Source: Spirochaeta sp. (lineage in GTDB: Bacteria; Spirochaetota; Spirochaetia; DSM-27196; Alkalispirochaetaceae). From it: a stretch of DNA of 15,658 nucleotides. Under the pieces are notes generated by a model. The model saw only the letters and a program-made list of their open reading frames with translations. It was not told where the DNA came from and did no database searches. The stretch is from contig JAQIBO010000422.1 of assembly GCA_027859055.1 (NCBI GenBank), positions 1-15,658 on the forward strand, written 5' to 3'. Positions 1 through 5,774 of this stretch are shown piece by piece. The position numbers and the translations under genes were made by a program. Within the stretch, counting starts at the first letter, position 1. Each line of letters starts with the position of its first letter.

Positions 1-179
1 ACTCCGGGCAGCATTATGTCGAGAATCACAACGTCCGGCTTGAAGGTTCGGACCCTCTGGAGCACCTGGTCGCCCTCGGTCACTGATTCCGTGGCGTATC
101 CCTCGTTTTCCAGATACGCCTTGAGGGTTTTTTGAATACCGGCCTCATCGTCGACGATGAGAATGCGCTCACCGGCCAT
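1..179 (-). CDS. OmpR/CheY-type response regulator, N-terminal part (cut by window edge)
   Basis: The reverse strand reads from an ATG at 179 through about 59 residues of a classic receiver domain and runs off the left edge. Strand beta-1 ends in ILIVDDEAG, giving the acidic pair, and the phospho-acceptor Asp lies in DVVILDIMLPG, the last complete block before the edge. The alpha-1 segment (YLENEGYATESVTEGD) is typical of OmpR/NtrC-class regulators. The effector domain lies outside the window, so the subfamily cannot be settled. It starts 21 bases after the stop of the largest SHOCT gene on the same strand, so it is probably the next gene of that operon, perhaps followed by its kinase. Its neighbours suggest that it senses an envelope or metal stress; this is inference. 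Confidence 0.85.
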   Translation of the reverse strand, partial: MAGERILIVDDEAGIQKTLKAYLENEGYATESVTEGDQVLQRVRTFKPDVVILDIMLPG

Positions 180-200
180 GATCTGTCCTGAGCGCGGAGC

Positions 201-860
201 TCACTGCTGCAGTTCCGTCTTCATCTCGCGGTACTCCTCTTGGGAGAGCTCTCCCCGGGCGTAGCGCGCTTGCAGAATGGCGAGGGCACTACCCGAGCTC
301 ACATTGCCCGAGCGAGAGCTGCGTCCGGGTGTCCTGGTCCGAACAATGGCGATCGTGAGAGCGACCAGCAAAACCAGCACGAGTAATCCGCCAATCCAGA
401 GGAATGGACCGCCCCACAAGCCGAACGGTGTGGTGTTGTTCCAGCCTCTCTGGTCGTTCCAGACGCCCATCATGCCCGGACCCATCATGCCAAACCCCAT
501 CATTCCGGCGCCCGACGCCGCAAGGTTACCGTCGTTCTGAAGGTAGTTGTAGCCGAGCCGGGCGTGCGTGGAGGCGAGCTCCGTGGAGCCTTCGCCTCCC
601 ATCATGCGATCCATCCACTCATGCTGTTCCTCGTCGGCGATCATGAGCCCCATCACGCCGTCACCAAGCTCCTCGAGGAGCTCCCTGTCGACCTCGTTAG
701 GGTTGATTGCGCTAACACGCTCGACACCCTGATTCTGCTTGATCTGTTGGAGAATTTCCTCAACATCTCGCCCGTGCGCGTCCTCTTGTGCAAAGGCGCC
801 GGCGACAACTACAAGGGTTAAGGCCACCGCCAGCAAGATCGGTAATCGTTGTTTTTTCAT
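201..860 (-). CDS. Exported/membrane SHOCT-domain protein with Met/His-rich motif
   Basis: A 219-residue protein. Residues 1-25 look like a signal peptide ending AFA|QE. Residues 65-71 are LGDGVMG and 78-89 are EQHEWMDRMMGG, both shared with the protein at 1762-2193. A Met/Gly stretch (GMMGFGMMGPGMMG, about 119-132) precedes a transmembrane helix at about 152-174. A basic linker then leads to a C-terminal SHOCT motif (about 191-217, ILQARYARGELSQEEY). SHOCT is a short oligomerisation-type module found at protein ends. The layout suggests a periplasmic N-terminal domain with a cytoplasmic SHOCT tail. The Met/His content could bind copper, but no known metal-binding family is recognised. An AAGGA ribosome-binding site precedes the ATG. 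It lies 11 bases after the 91-residue SHOCT gene and 21 bases before the response regulator. Confidence 0.85.
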   Translation of the reverse strand: MKKQRLPILLAVALTLVVVAGAFAQEDAHGRDVEEILQQIKQNQGVERVSAINPNEVDRELLEELGDGVMGLMIADEEQHEWMDRMMGGEGSTELASTHARLGYNYLQNDGNLAASGAGMMGFGMMGPGMMGVWNDQRGWNNTTPFGLWGGPFLWIGGLLVLVLLVALTIAIVRTRTPGRSSRSGNVSSGSALAILQARYARGELSQEEYREMKTELQQ

Positions 861-871
861 ATTCTTCGTCC

Positions 872-1147
872 TTACTGATTCTTTGAATCGTTCTTCATGT
901 CCGACAGCATGTTGAGATACTCTTCCCGAGAAATCTCACCTTTTGCGTACCGTTCTTTCAGGATATTCTCTGGGTCCTGGCTGCTTGGCCCGCCCAAGGA
1001 TATCCCGCCGCCATCGGTTCGACGAATAATCCATCGTATGAGAAAAAATCCTCCGACTACGATTAACGCTATCAGCAGAATGGAGACGATTCCGCCTCCA
1101 TATCCGAATCCCATGCCGGTTCCCCAGCCCCAATTGCCATGCATCAT
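872..1147 (-). CDS. Small membrane SHOCT-domain protein
   Basis: A 91-residue protein. It has a Gly/Trp/Met-rich N-terminus (MMHGNWGWGTGMGFGYGGG), one transmembrane helix at about 19-40 ending in basic residues (RWIIRR), and a C-terminal SHOCT motif at about 58-84 (ENILKERYAKGEISREEY). A GGAGG sits upstream of tandem ATG codons at 1147 and 1144; the first is annotated. It is the middle member of a minus-strand SHOCT set, 24 bases after the 60-residue gene and 11 bases before the 219-residue one, which supports cotranscription. Such one-helix SHOCT proteins are common but poorly characterised. No catalytic residues are visible, and a scaffold or oligomerisation role is the most that can be proposed. 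Confidence 0.85.
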   Translation of the reverse strand: MMHGNWGWGTGMGFGYGGGIVSILLIALIVVGGFFLIRWIIRRTDGGGISLGGPSSQDPENILKERYAKGEISREEYLNMLSDMKNDSKNQ

Positions 1148-1171
1148 TTTCTAAACCTCCGTGATATGGAC

Positions 1172-1354
1172 CTAATACAGGTCCTGTTTGAGCCGTTCGT
1201 ATTTCTCGCGATCGATCTCACCCCGAGCGTATCGCTCGCTAATGATGTCGACCGGTGCTTTCCGGTTACCGGTCTTGAGAGCTTCCGGAAGTTGCCCGTT
1301 TTGGTAGAGTACGTACCCCACGGCCAGCAACCCAACGATTAGCAAAAGTCCCAT
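1172..1354 (-). CDS. Minimal SHOCT-domain membrane peptide
   Basis: A 60-residue protein with an N-terminal hydrophobic helix (about 2-18, GLLLIVGLLAVGYVLYQ), a 15-residue linker, and a C-terminal SHOCT motif (about 34-58, IISERYARGEIDREKYERL). A strong AGGAGG lies about five bases before the ATG. It is the first gene of the leftward operon and faces the ~400-bp gap that separates it from the divergent SHOCT gene at 1762. It is close to the smallest size at which a SHOCT protein can carry a membrane anchor. The function is unknown; hetero-oligomerisation with the two larger downstream SHOCT proteins is a reasonable inference. Confidence 0.8.
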   Translation of the reverse strand: MGLLLIVGLLAVGYVLYQNGQLPEALKTGNRKAPVDIISERYARGEIDREKYERLKQDLY

Positions 1355-1761
1355 TGCTTCCTCCTGATAAATTCAACGTATCTAAATCTCTGCTATAGGT
1401 AAAACTATCTAATCGGTGTGACATTCCGGCTACCGGATTGTTGCGATCGTATTACGATTCCGTGTGCTCCCCCGGGAGGCGCTCAAGACGGATGTCGCTC
1501 CTTTTCCGCGCTGCTGCGTGTTTACAAGGTAATGATCATGGGCCGGAAAACCTATGGTCGGCAGGTCAAAGGCGGCGGTGGGCGGTACATGGAAAATCGC
1601 CCGTGACAAAAACCATCTCTCAGTCCGGACGTAGCCGCTTGATTGTCATCTGTCCGTAACAGTCATGTCATTCCGTGGTCACCTTGCGTTACTAAGTTAT
1701 AAAAGGTCGACGGAGGCACTAACGCGCCGCCGCGGCAAAAATGATACCTGGAAGATGATTA
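1355..1761. other. Divergent intergenic region between two SHOCT transcription units
   Basis: This 407-bp gap has no convincing gene. Short open frames on the plus strand (for example 1418-1606) have no recognisable content. The part next to the leftward operon (about 1370-1415) is AT-rich and contains a direct repeat of TATCTAA. An imperfect inverted repeat, ATTCCGG-CTA-CCGGATT, lies at about 1425-1441. No -35/-10 pair with good spacing is clear on either strand; TATAAA at 1698-1703 lacks a good -35 element. The gap presumably holds the promoters for both transcription units. Confidence 0.5.
1379..1412. repeat. Direct repeat TATCTAA x2 upstream of the SHOCT operon
   Basis: TATCTAA occurs at 1379-1385 and again at 1406-1412, 27 bp apart start to start. 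The extended copies read TATCTAAATC and TATCTAATC. They lie 25-58 bp upstream of the leftward operon start at 1354, inside the most AT-rich part of the gap. A regulator site is possible but unproven; two 7-mers can recur by chance. Confidence 0.3.
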
Positions 1762-2193
1762 ATGAGTAATCGTACGTTGATAGTCGCCGTGATGTTCGCG
1801 GCAGTTGTATTTGGGGCCTTTGCCGAAGTCGATGGCCACGATCGAAGTCTGGAAGAGGTAACATCTGAGATTCGAAACGCCTTGTCTCTCGATATGGACG
1901 AGAAAATCGACCCGGATGCTGTACCAGAAGATCTCCTGATCGCACTGGGAGACGCTGTGATGGGTACGTACGTGAACGACCCGGAGCAGCATGAATGGAT
2001 GGACCAGATGATGGGCGGTGGAATGACGGGTTCCGCCGGTATGATGGGCTCCGGTTGGGGCCTCATGGGCAATCCTGACAGGACATACAATCGGAGTCTT
2101 TACGAATCTCCGGAGGAGGTGCTGGAGCGGCGCTACGCTTCCGGTGAAATCTCCCGTCGCCAGTACCGGCGAATGCTCCGCGAGATAGAGTAG
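1762..2193 (+). CDS. Exported SHOCT-domain protein, paralogue of the 219-residue protein
   Basis: A 143-residue protein with a signal peptide (about 1-21, ending GAFA|EV), a helical segment, LGDAVMG at 62-68, EQHEWMDQMMGG at 75-86, a short Gly/Met stretch (GMMGSGWGLMG) and a C-terminal SHOCT motif at about 116-142 (EEVLERRYASGEISRRQY). The order and spacing of the LGD and EQHEWMD blocks match the protein at 201-860, so the two are paralogues; this one lacks the transmembrane helix before the SHOCT motif and may be wholly periplasmic or secreted. GGAAG about eight bases upstream supports the ATG. It is transcribed away from the SHOCT operon and towards the methyltransferase gene 76 bases downstream. 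The role is unknown; the Met/His pattern would suit a soft metal. Confidence 0.85.
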   Translation: MSNRTLIVAVMFAAVVFGAFAEVDGHDRSLEEVTSEIRNALSLDMDEKIDPDAVPEDLLIALGDAVMGTYVNDPEQHEWMDQMMGGGMTGSAGMMGSGWGLMGNPDRTYNRSLYESPEEVLERRYASGEISRRQYRRMLREIE

Positions 2194-2269
2194 ACTACTG
2201 GTTGTACATTGCTGGGGCAAATCTGGTCGATGGATCGCGCTTTTGCCCTGGCGGAGGGGAACAGAACGA

Positions 2270-2887
2270 ATGAGCGAAGCAACTGACGAAGTCCGGAAAC
2301 GATATGACAGAATTGCGCCGCTGTACGACCTGTTGGAGCGACCGATGGAGGCCAAGTTCTCGCAGTGGCGCGACGAGCTGTTGCAAGCAGCCGAGGGTCG
2401 GGTGCTGGAGGTTGGCGTCGGTACAGGGAAGAACCTTGAGCACTATCCCGAGGGAGTACGCGTAACCGGAATCGATTTCAGCCCCGGAATGATAGCCCGC
2501 GCTCGAGAGAGAGTTGCGCAGCTCGGCCTTTCCAACGTCACGCTTATGGAGATGGACGCGGAGCGCATGGATTTTGACGACGACTCTTTTGATACGGTGG
2601 TAACCACCTGTGTGTTCTGTTCCGTTCCCCTTCCGGTTCGCGGGCTGGAAGAGATTCGCCGTGTTTGCACGCCGGAGGGCAAGGTGCTCATGCTGGAGCA
2701 CGTTCGAAGCAAAGGCCCGATCCTCGGACCGGCCATGGATTTTCTCAATCCCATTCCGCTTCATTTCTACGGCGCGAACATAAACCGACGAACGGAAGAA
2801 AATCTCCGGCTCGCGGGGTTCAAGGAAATGGAAATCACTAATCTCTGGATGGACGTGATGAAACGAATCGTCGCTCGCCCGAAATAG
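2270..2887 (+). CDS. Class I SAM-dependent methyltransferase, METTL7/UbiE-like
   Basis: A 205-residue protein with a standard Rossmann methyltransferase fold. Motif I is VLEVGVGTG at 45-53. The acidic residue ending strand 2 is in GIDFSPGM (68-74). A DFDDDSFD segment lies at 101-108 and an MLEHVRS strand at 141-147. The C-terminal half (CSVPLPVRGLEEIRRV, then ...GANINRRTEENLRLAGF) resembles the METTL7/TMT1 group and related bacterial UbiE-type enzymes more than true ubiquinone methyltransferases. Members of the animal group methylate thiols and hydrogen sulfide; applying that here is inference. An in-frame TTG at 2243 exists, but the ATG at 2270 follows GGAGGGGA at usable spacing. It is probably cotranscribed with the SHOCT gene upstream. 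A cysteine pair (CVFC, 114-117) sits near the active site. Confidence 0.85.
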   Translation: MSEATDEVRKRYDRIAPLYDLLERPMEAKFSQWRDELLQAAEGRVLEVGVGTGKNLEHYPEGVRVTGIDFSPGMIARARERVAQLGLSNVTLMEMDAERMDFDDDSFDTVVTTCVFCSVPLPVRGLEEIRRVCTPEGKVLMLEHVRSKGPILGPAMDFLNPIPLHFYGANINRRTEENLRLAGFKEMEITNLWMDVMKRIVARPK

Positions 2888-3007
2888 AAACAGCGAGGAA
2901 CTCGGTGACATGAGCGTAAACGGAACAGAGCCAGGGGCGCGACCAGGCACTTTGTCTTAATCGCCTCGGGTCGACGAATCAGCTTCTCTAACTCGTAGGC
3001 CACAGGA

Positions 3008-3050
3008 TTGACAGTCTTTCATGTTTATAATCCAATCATTCTTGGAATAT
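3008..3050 (+). promoter_or_regulatory. Promoter and palindromic operator of the ArsR-rhodanese gene
   Basis: TTGACA at 3008-3013 and TATAAT at 3026-3031 are both perfect consensus hexamers, but the spacer is only 12 bp, so they may not form one promoter. ATAATCCAA (3027-3035), six bases, then TTGGAATAT (3042-3050) form an inverted repeat matching at 8 of 9 positions. It overlaps the -10 box and the start codon at 3049. This arrangement is typical of autoregulated ArsR-family repressors. Confidence 0.6.
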
Positions 3051-3720
3051 GCCAGTGACGAAAGACGATTTCAAACAGGTAGTGTATCAGGAGATCTCGA
3101 AGACCCTGGCGGCGTGCTCGGATCCGCGGCGGCTGGAAATCCTCGCGCTCCTGGCCCAGTGCGAGCGCAACGTGGAAACCCTCGCCTCCATGCTCGGCGC
3201 CGGGATAACCACCACATCCCACCATCTGCAAGTGTTGAAGCAGGCACGCCTTGTAGGAACCCGCAAGGTTGGACGCTACGTCTACTACTCGGCGACGGAA
3301 ATGGCTCTTTCCCTCTGGAACAGCTTCGCGGAACTCGCTTCTAAAGAGCTGGCGGTGGTCAAGTGCGCGGTGGACGAGCTTTTCGGCGGACACAGTCTGG
3401 AGGTTGAGGGGCTCGACTATGAGGAACTACAGGACCGGATTACCAAGGGCGATGCAGTTCTCCTTGACGTCCGACCGGAGGAAGAGTACGCCGCCGGTCA
3501 TCTACCCGGGGCACTCTCGATCTCCCTCGAAGAGCTCGAGAGACGCATCGGTGAGCTCTCTCGGAATACGCCGGTCTTCGCCTACTGCCGGGACCGCTAC
3601 TGCGTCCTATCCCAGGAGGCGAGTGAGTTTTTGAACGAACGGGGGTATAGCGTTACGCGCCTCCCGGAAGGAATAGCTGAATGGAGGGCGGCAGGGCTTG
3701 TCCTCGAAAGGAGCAATTAA
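3049..3720 (+). CDS. ArsR-family repressor fused to a rhodanese domain
   Basis: A 223-residue two-domain protein. Residues 1-110 form an ArsR winged helix (DPRRLEILALLAQ, then recognition helix TTTSHHLQVLKQARLV, then wing GTRKVGRYVYYS). Residues 118-220 form a rhodanese domain (LLDVRPEEEYAAGHLPGALS; active-site loop YCRDRYC, with Cys180 as the likely catalytic residue; C-terminal GIAEWRAAGL). Fusions of this type are common and are thought to respond to reactive sulfur. Cys38 and Cys106 flank the DNA-binding part, much like the sensing pair of BigR/SqrR repressors, but Cys38 does not seem to align exactly with the first sensor cysteine. The ATG at 3049 has a poor ribosome site; GTG at 3055 is a possible alternative. 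The DsrE gene follows after one base. Confidence 0.9.
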   Translation: MPVTKDDFKQVVYQEISKTLAACSDPRRLEILALLAQCERNVETLASMLGAGITTTSHHLQVLKQARLVGTRKVGRYVYYSATEMALSLWNSFAELASKELAVVKCAVDELFGGHSLEVEGLDYEELQDRITKGDAVLLDVRPEEEYAAGHLPGALSISLEELERRIGELSRNTPVFAYCRDRYCVLSQEASEFLNERGYSVTRLPEGIAEWRAAGLVLERSN

Positions 3721-3721
3721 G

Positions 3722-4069
3722 ATGAAAACACTGTTTATTCTCAACGACCCGCCCTACGGGACCGAGCGAAGCTACAACGGCCTCCGTCTCGCCGGCACCC
3801 TCGTCAAGCGTGAGGAAGAGGTAAAGATGTTCTTTATCGGCGATGCAGCCTCGTGCGCCAAAAAGGGACAGGCGACGCCGAACGGCTACTACAACATCGA
3901 ACGCATGATGAAACTCGTCACCTCGCGAGGCGGCGAGATTGGCGTCTGCGGGAGCTGTATGGATGCCCGTGGCATGACCGACGAAGAACTTGCCGCAGGA
4001 TCACATCGGAGCTCAATGGATGAGCTCACCGACTGGACCCTCTGGGCGGACAAGGTTATCACGTTCTGA
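3722..4069 (+). CDS. DsrE-family sulfur-transfer protein
   Basis: A 115-residue DsrE/TusD-like protein. The N-terminal strand (KTLFILNDPPYG) and the later ICG-type block GVCGSCMDARG (74-84), with Cys76 and Cys79, are typical of small stand-alone DsrE proteins that carry persulfide sulfur on a cysteine. Cys45 (DAASCAKKG) is a third cysteine. AAAGGAG at 3707-3713 lies inside the end of the upstream gene and supports the ATG at 3722 over an in-frame TTG at 3698. A single base separates it from the ArsR-rhodanese stop codon, so the two are cotranscribed and probably translationally coupled. The pair would form a sulfane-sulfur sensing and relay unit: rhodanese transfers sulfur, DsrE accepts it, ArsR controls expression. 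The acceptor is unknown. Confidence 0.88.
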   Translation: MKTLFILNDPPYGTERSYNGLRLAGTLVKREEEVKMFFIGDAASCAKKGQATPNGYYNIERMMKLVTSRGGEIGVCGSCMDARGMTDEELAAGSHRSSMDELTDWTLWADKVITF

Positions 4070-4246
4070 AGAACGGGGGTGGGGTATCGTCCAGTACAAC
4101 GGACATCCGGAACCCGAGCTTTTGCGGCGTTGCCTCCAATGACCTCATTGCCGAATATCGTCGATTGACACCGTCCACCTTGTAAGCCACCGGAATTGGT
4201 CACGGTTGTTACCTTTTCGTAAGTTAGACAGAAGGAGTTTCATCAA

Positions 4247-4879
4247 ATGCATTCCAAAAGCGTACGCCTGATTGCCATTAGTCTCGTGCTGGTTCTACTC
4301 GTTCTCGGCGCCGTCAGTTTCTTCACGCCCTTTCTTGGTAGAGCACGTTTGGGACCGATGGCTGGGTTCGCCGCGCCGGGTGGAGCTCTTGGTATTGGAC
4401 CGATGAGCTTCGGTATGATGCGGGAAGTGCACGCGATGGCCGACGTGGAAACGGAATTCGACTACATGGTTCGGATGCTCCCCCACCATCGAGAAGCTGT
4501 GGAAAGCGCACGGGTTCTCGGTGACCGCACCAATCGGGCGGAAATGCGGACCTTTGCCGCGGAGATCATCGACACCCAAACCCGGGAAATTGAGCAGATG
4601 GAGACCTGGATAACTGCGTGGTATCCCGAGCGCGATCGCGACTTCGAATACCAACCGATAATGCGGGACTACTCCGGGCTATCGGGAAACCAACTCGACC
4701 TTGCCTTTCTTCAGGATATGATCCCCCACCACATGGCTGCGGTCATAATGTCCGAGCAGCTTCTGTCTCAGTTCAACGTTGAACACGGTGAGATCGAAGA
4801 ACTGGCAGCAAGTATCCGTACGACCCAAACCCAGGAGATCCGACAAATGGGACTCTGGATGGACACGTGGTTCGATTGA
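4247..4879 (+). CDS. Membrane-anchored or exported DUF305 protein with two tandem repeats
   Basis: A 210-residue protein. An N-terminal hydrophobic helix (about 7-28) serves as anchor or signal, followed by a Gly/Met linker (to about 60). Two DUF305 units follow: FDYMVRMLPHHREAV (71-85) with DTQTREIEQMETWITAWY, and LAFLQDMIPHHMAAV (152-166) with TTQTQEIRQMGLWMDTWF. Each carries an M-x-PHH motif (His80-His81 and His161-His162) and a Q-E-I-x-Q-M helix. DUF305 is a four-helix ferritin-like fold; one characterised member, cyanobacterial CopM, binds copper in the periplasm. A periplasmic metal-binding role is therefore plausible but inferred. GAAGGAG eight bases upstream fixes the ATG. TTGACA at 4165-4170 has no properly spaced -10 box. 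Confidence 0.9.
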   Translation: MHSKSVRLIAISLVLVLLVLGAVSFFTPFLGRARLGPMAGFAAPGGALGIGPMSFGMMREVHAMADVETEFDYMVRMLPHHREAVESARVLGDRTNRAEMRTFAAEIIDTQTREIEQMETWITAWYPERDRDFEYQPIMRDYSGLSGNQLDLAFLQDMIPHHMAAVIMSEQLLSQFNVEHGEIEELAASIRTTQTQEIRQMGLWMDTWFD

Positions 4880-4994
4880 CCGGTTTCCCTCGACGGGACT
4901 ACTGACCAAGTGGGCGAGGTTTCGACCGGCGCGGTCCCCGCTCACAACGTTGCTCTTCGCGGGGTCGGCGTCGTCGTGTGGCCGATCGCTCCGC

Positions 4995-5372
4995 TCAGTT
5001 CACCAGACAATGAACGGGATACGTCGGTATCGTCTCATCCGCCGTGACAAGGGTAAGTCGCTCATCCATCGCCTGCGCAATGAGCAACCGGTCGAAGGGA
5101 TCCCGATGGATCATCGGTAACCGGCGCACTCCCTCGGCATGGTTCCATCTGACGGGGAGCTGCTGGATTCCGTCCTCGAGAAGCGCGGCCAACCAGGATT
5201 CGTCCACCTCAAGCTTTCCGATGGCTGCTTTGATCGAAACCTCCCAGACCGTCGCAGCACTCACGAATACCAGGTTCCTGGTATCGCCGATGTGGTCTCG
5301 GGCAGCCCTGGAGAGGGACGGATCATCGGCAAGCCACCACAACGCAATATGGGTATCGAGGAGCAAGTTCAT
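4995..5372 (-). CDS. vapC: VapC-family PIN-domain toxin
   Basis: A 125-residue PIN-domain protein of usual VapC length. It begins LLLDTHIALWWL (catalytic Asp6), continues with SAATVWEVSIKAAIGKL (Glu44) and HRDPFDRLLIAQA (Asp91/Asp94), and ends with LVTADETI (Asp112). These acidic residues form the Mg2+ site of the ribonuclease, and all are present, so the toxin should be active. The LDTHIALWWL and WEVSIKAAIGKL blocks are typical of the VapC group paired with Phd-type antitoxins. Its ATG overlaps the antitoxin stop by four bases (ATGA), the usual translational coupling. The RNA target cannot be predicted. The 115 bp between this gene and the DUF305 gene hold no gene, only a weak GC-rich inverted repeat near 4935-4965. 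Confidence 0.92.
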   Translation of the reverse strand: MNLLLDTHIALWWLADDPSLSRAARDHIGDTRNLVFVSAATVWEVSIKAAIGKLEVDESWLAALLEDGIQQLPVRWNHAEGVRRLPMIHRDPFDRLLIAQAMDERLTLVTADETIPTYPVHCLVN

Positions 5373-5608
5373 TGGCTACCTGCTTCAAATGCGTCGGCGA
5401 TATCTGCCGGGAGTGTGTCAAAATCATCGGCTATGCGGATCTTTCCACGAAGTCTTCCCGGCCGGCGGACGCCGGTTGCCCGGGTGTACGGGACGAGAAC
5501 GGCGACCGCTTTGCCCGCTTTACTGATGATAATTTCTTCACCACCAGCCGCACGGTCGACAAGAGCCGACAACTGGGCCTTGGCTTCGGTTATCGTATTC
5601 ACCACCAT
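5369..5608 (-). CDS. Phd/YefM-type antitoxin
   Basis: A 79-residue antitoxin with the Phd/YefM N-terminal DNA-binding fold (MVVNTITEAKAQLSALVDRA, then GEEIIISKAGKAVAVLVPY). An acidic C-terminal tail (RIADDFDTLPADIADAFEAG) would wrap around the toxin. AGGAGG lies seven bases before the ATG. It is the first gene of the pair, overlaps vapC by four bases, and has its own promoter and palindrome just upstream. The complex probably represses that promoter, as is known for this family. The pair sits between a DUF305 gene and a LOV gene and is unrelated to either, consistent with a mobile accessory module. Confidence 0.92.
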   Translation of the reverse strand: MVVNTITEAKAQLSALVDRAAGGEEIIISKAGKAVAVLVPYTRATGVRRPGRLRGKIRIADDFDTLPADIADAFEAGSQ

Positions 5609-5638
5609 GGCAATTCCTCCTGTCGCAGTCTATTCGAC

Positions 5639-5656
5639 CAGACCAGATCTGGTCTG
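5639..5656. promoter_or_regulatory. Perfect 18-bp palindrome, likely toxin-antitoxin operator
   Basis: CAGACCAGATCTGGTCTG is identical to its reverse complement. It lies 31-48 bp upstream of the antitoxin ATG and covers the transcription start predicted from the adjoining promoter. Phd-family antitoxins bind palindromes at this position, so this is the likely autoregulatory site. Confidence 0.75.
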
Positions 5657-5661
5657 TCTTT

Positions 5662-5690
5662 AGGGTACGATGGTTCAGATATCGAATCAA
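5662..5690 (-). promoter_or_regulatory. Predicted promoter of the toxin-antitoxin pair
   Basis: On the reverse strand TTGATT (5690-5685), 17 bases, then TACCCT (5667-5662). The -35 box is good and the spacing ideal; the -10 box is weak. The predicted start near 5655 falls inside the 18-bp palindrome. Confidence 0.5.
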
Positions 5691-5774
5691 GGCCATGCCG
5701 ACCGATTCGGCTGGAAGCGTTGGGGTGAACACGATGCTCCGCAGAACGGTAGTTCGATTTTCGCGGTGTGGAGT

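Noticed and set aside
1418..1606. Small plus-strand ORF in the divergent gap
   Set aside because: No ribosome site, no recognisable domain, and a composition unlike the neighbouring genes.
4880..4994. Intrinsic terminator after the DUF305 gene
   Set aside because: The GTCCCCGC/GCGGGGTC arms have a 17-base loop and no T run on either side.
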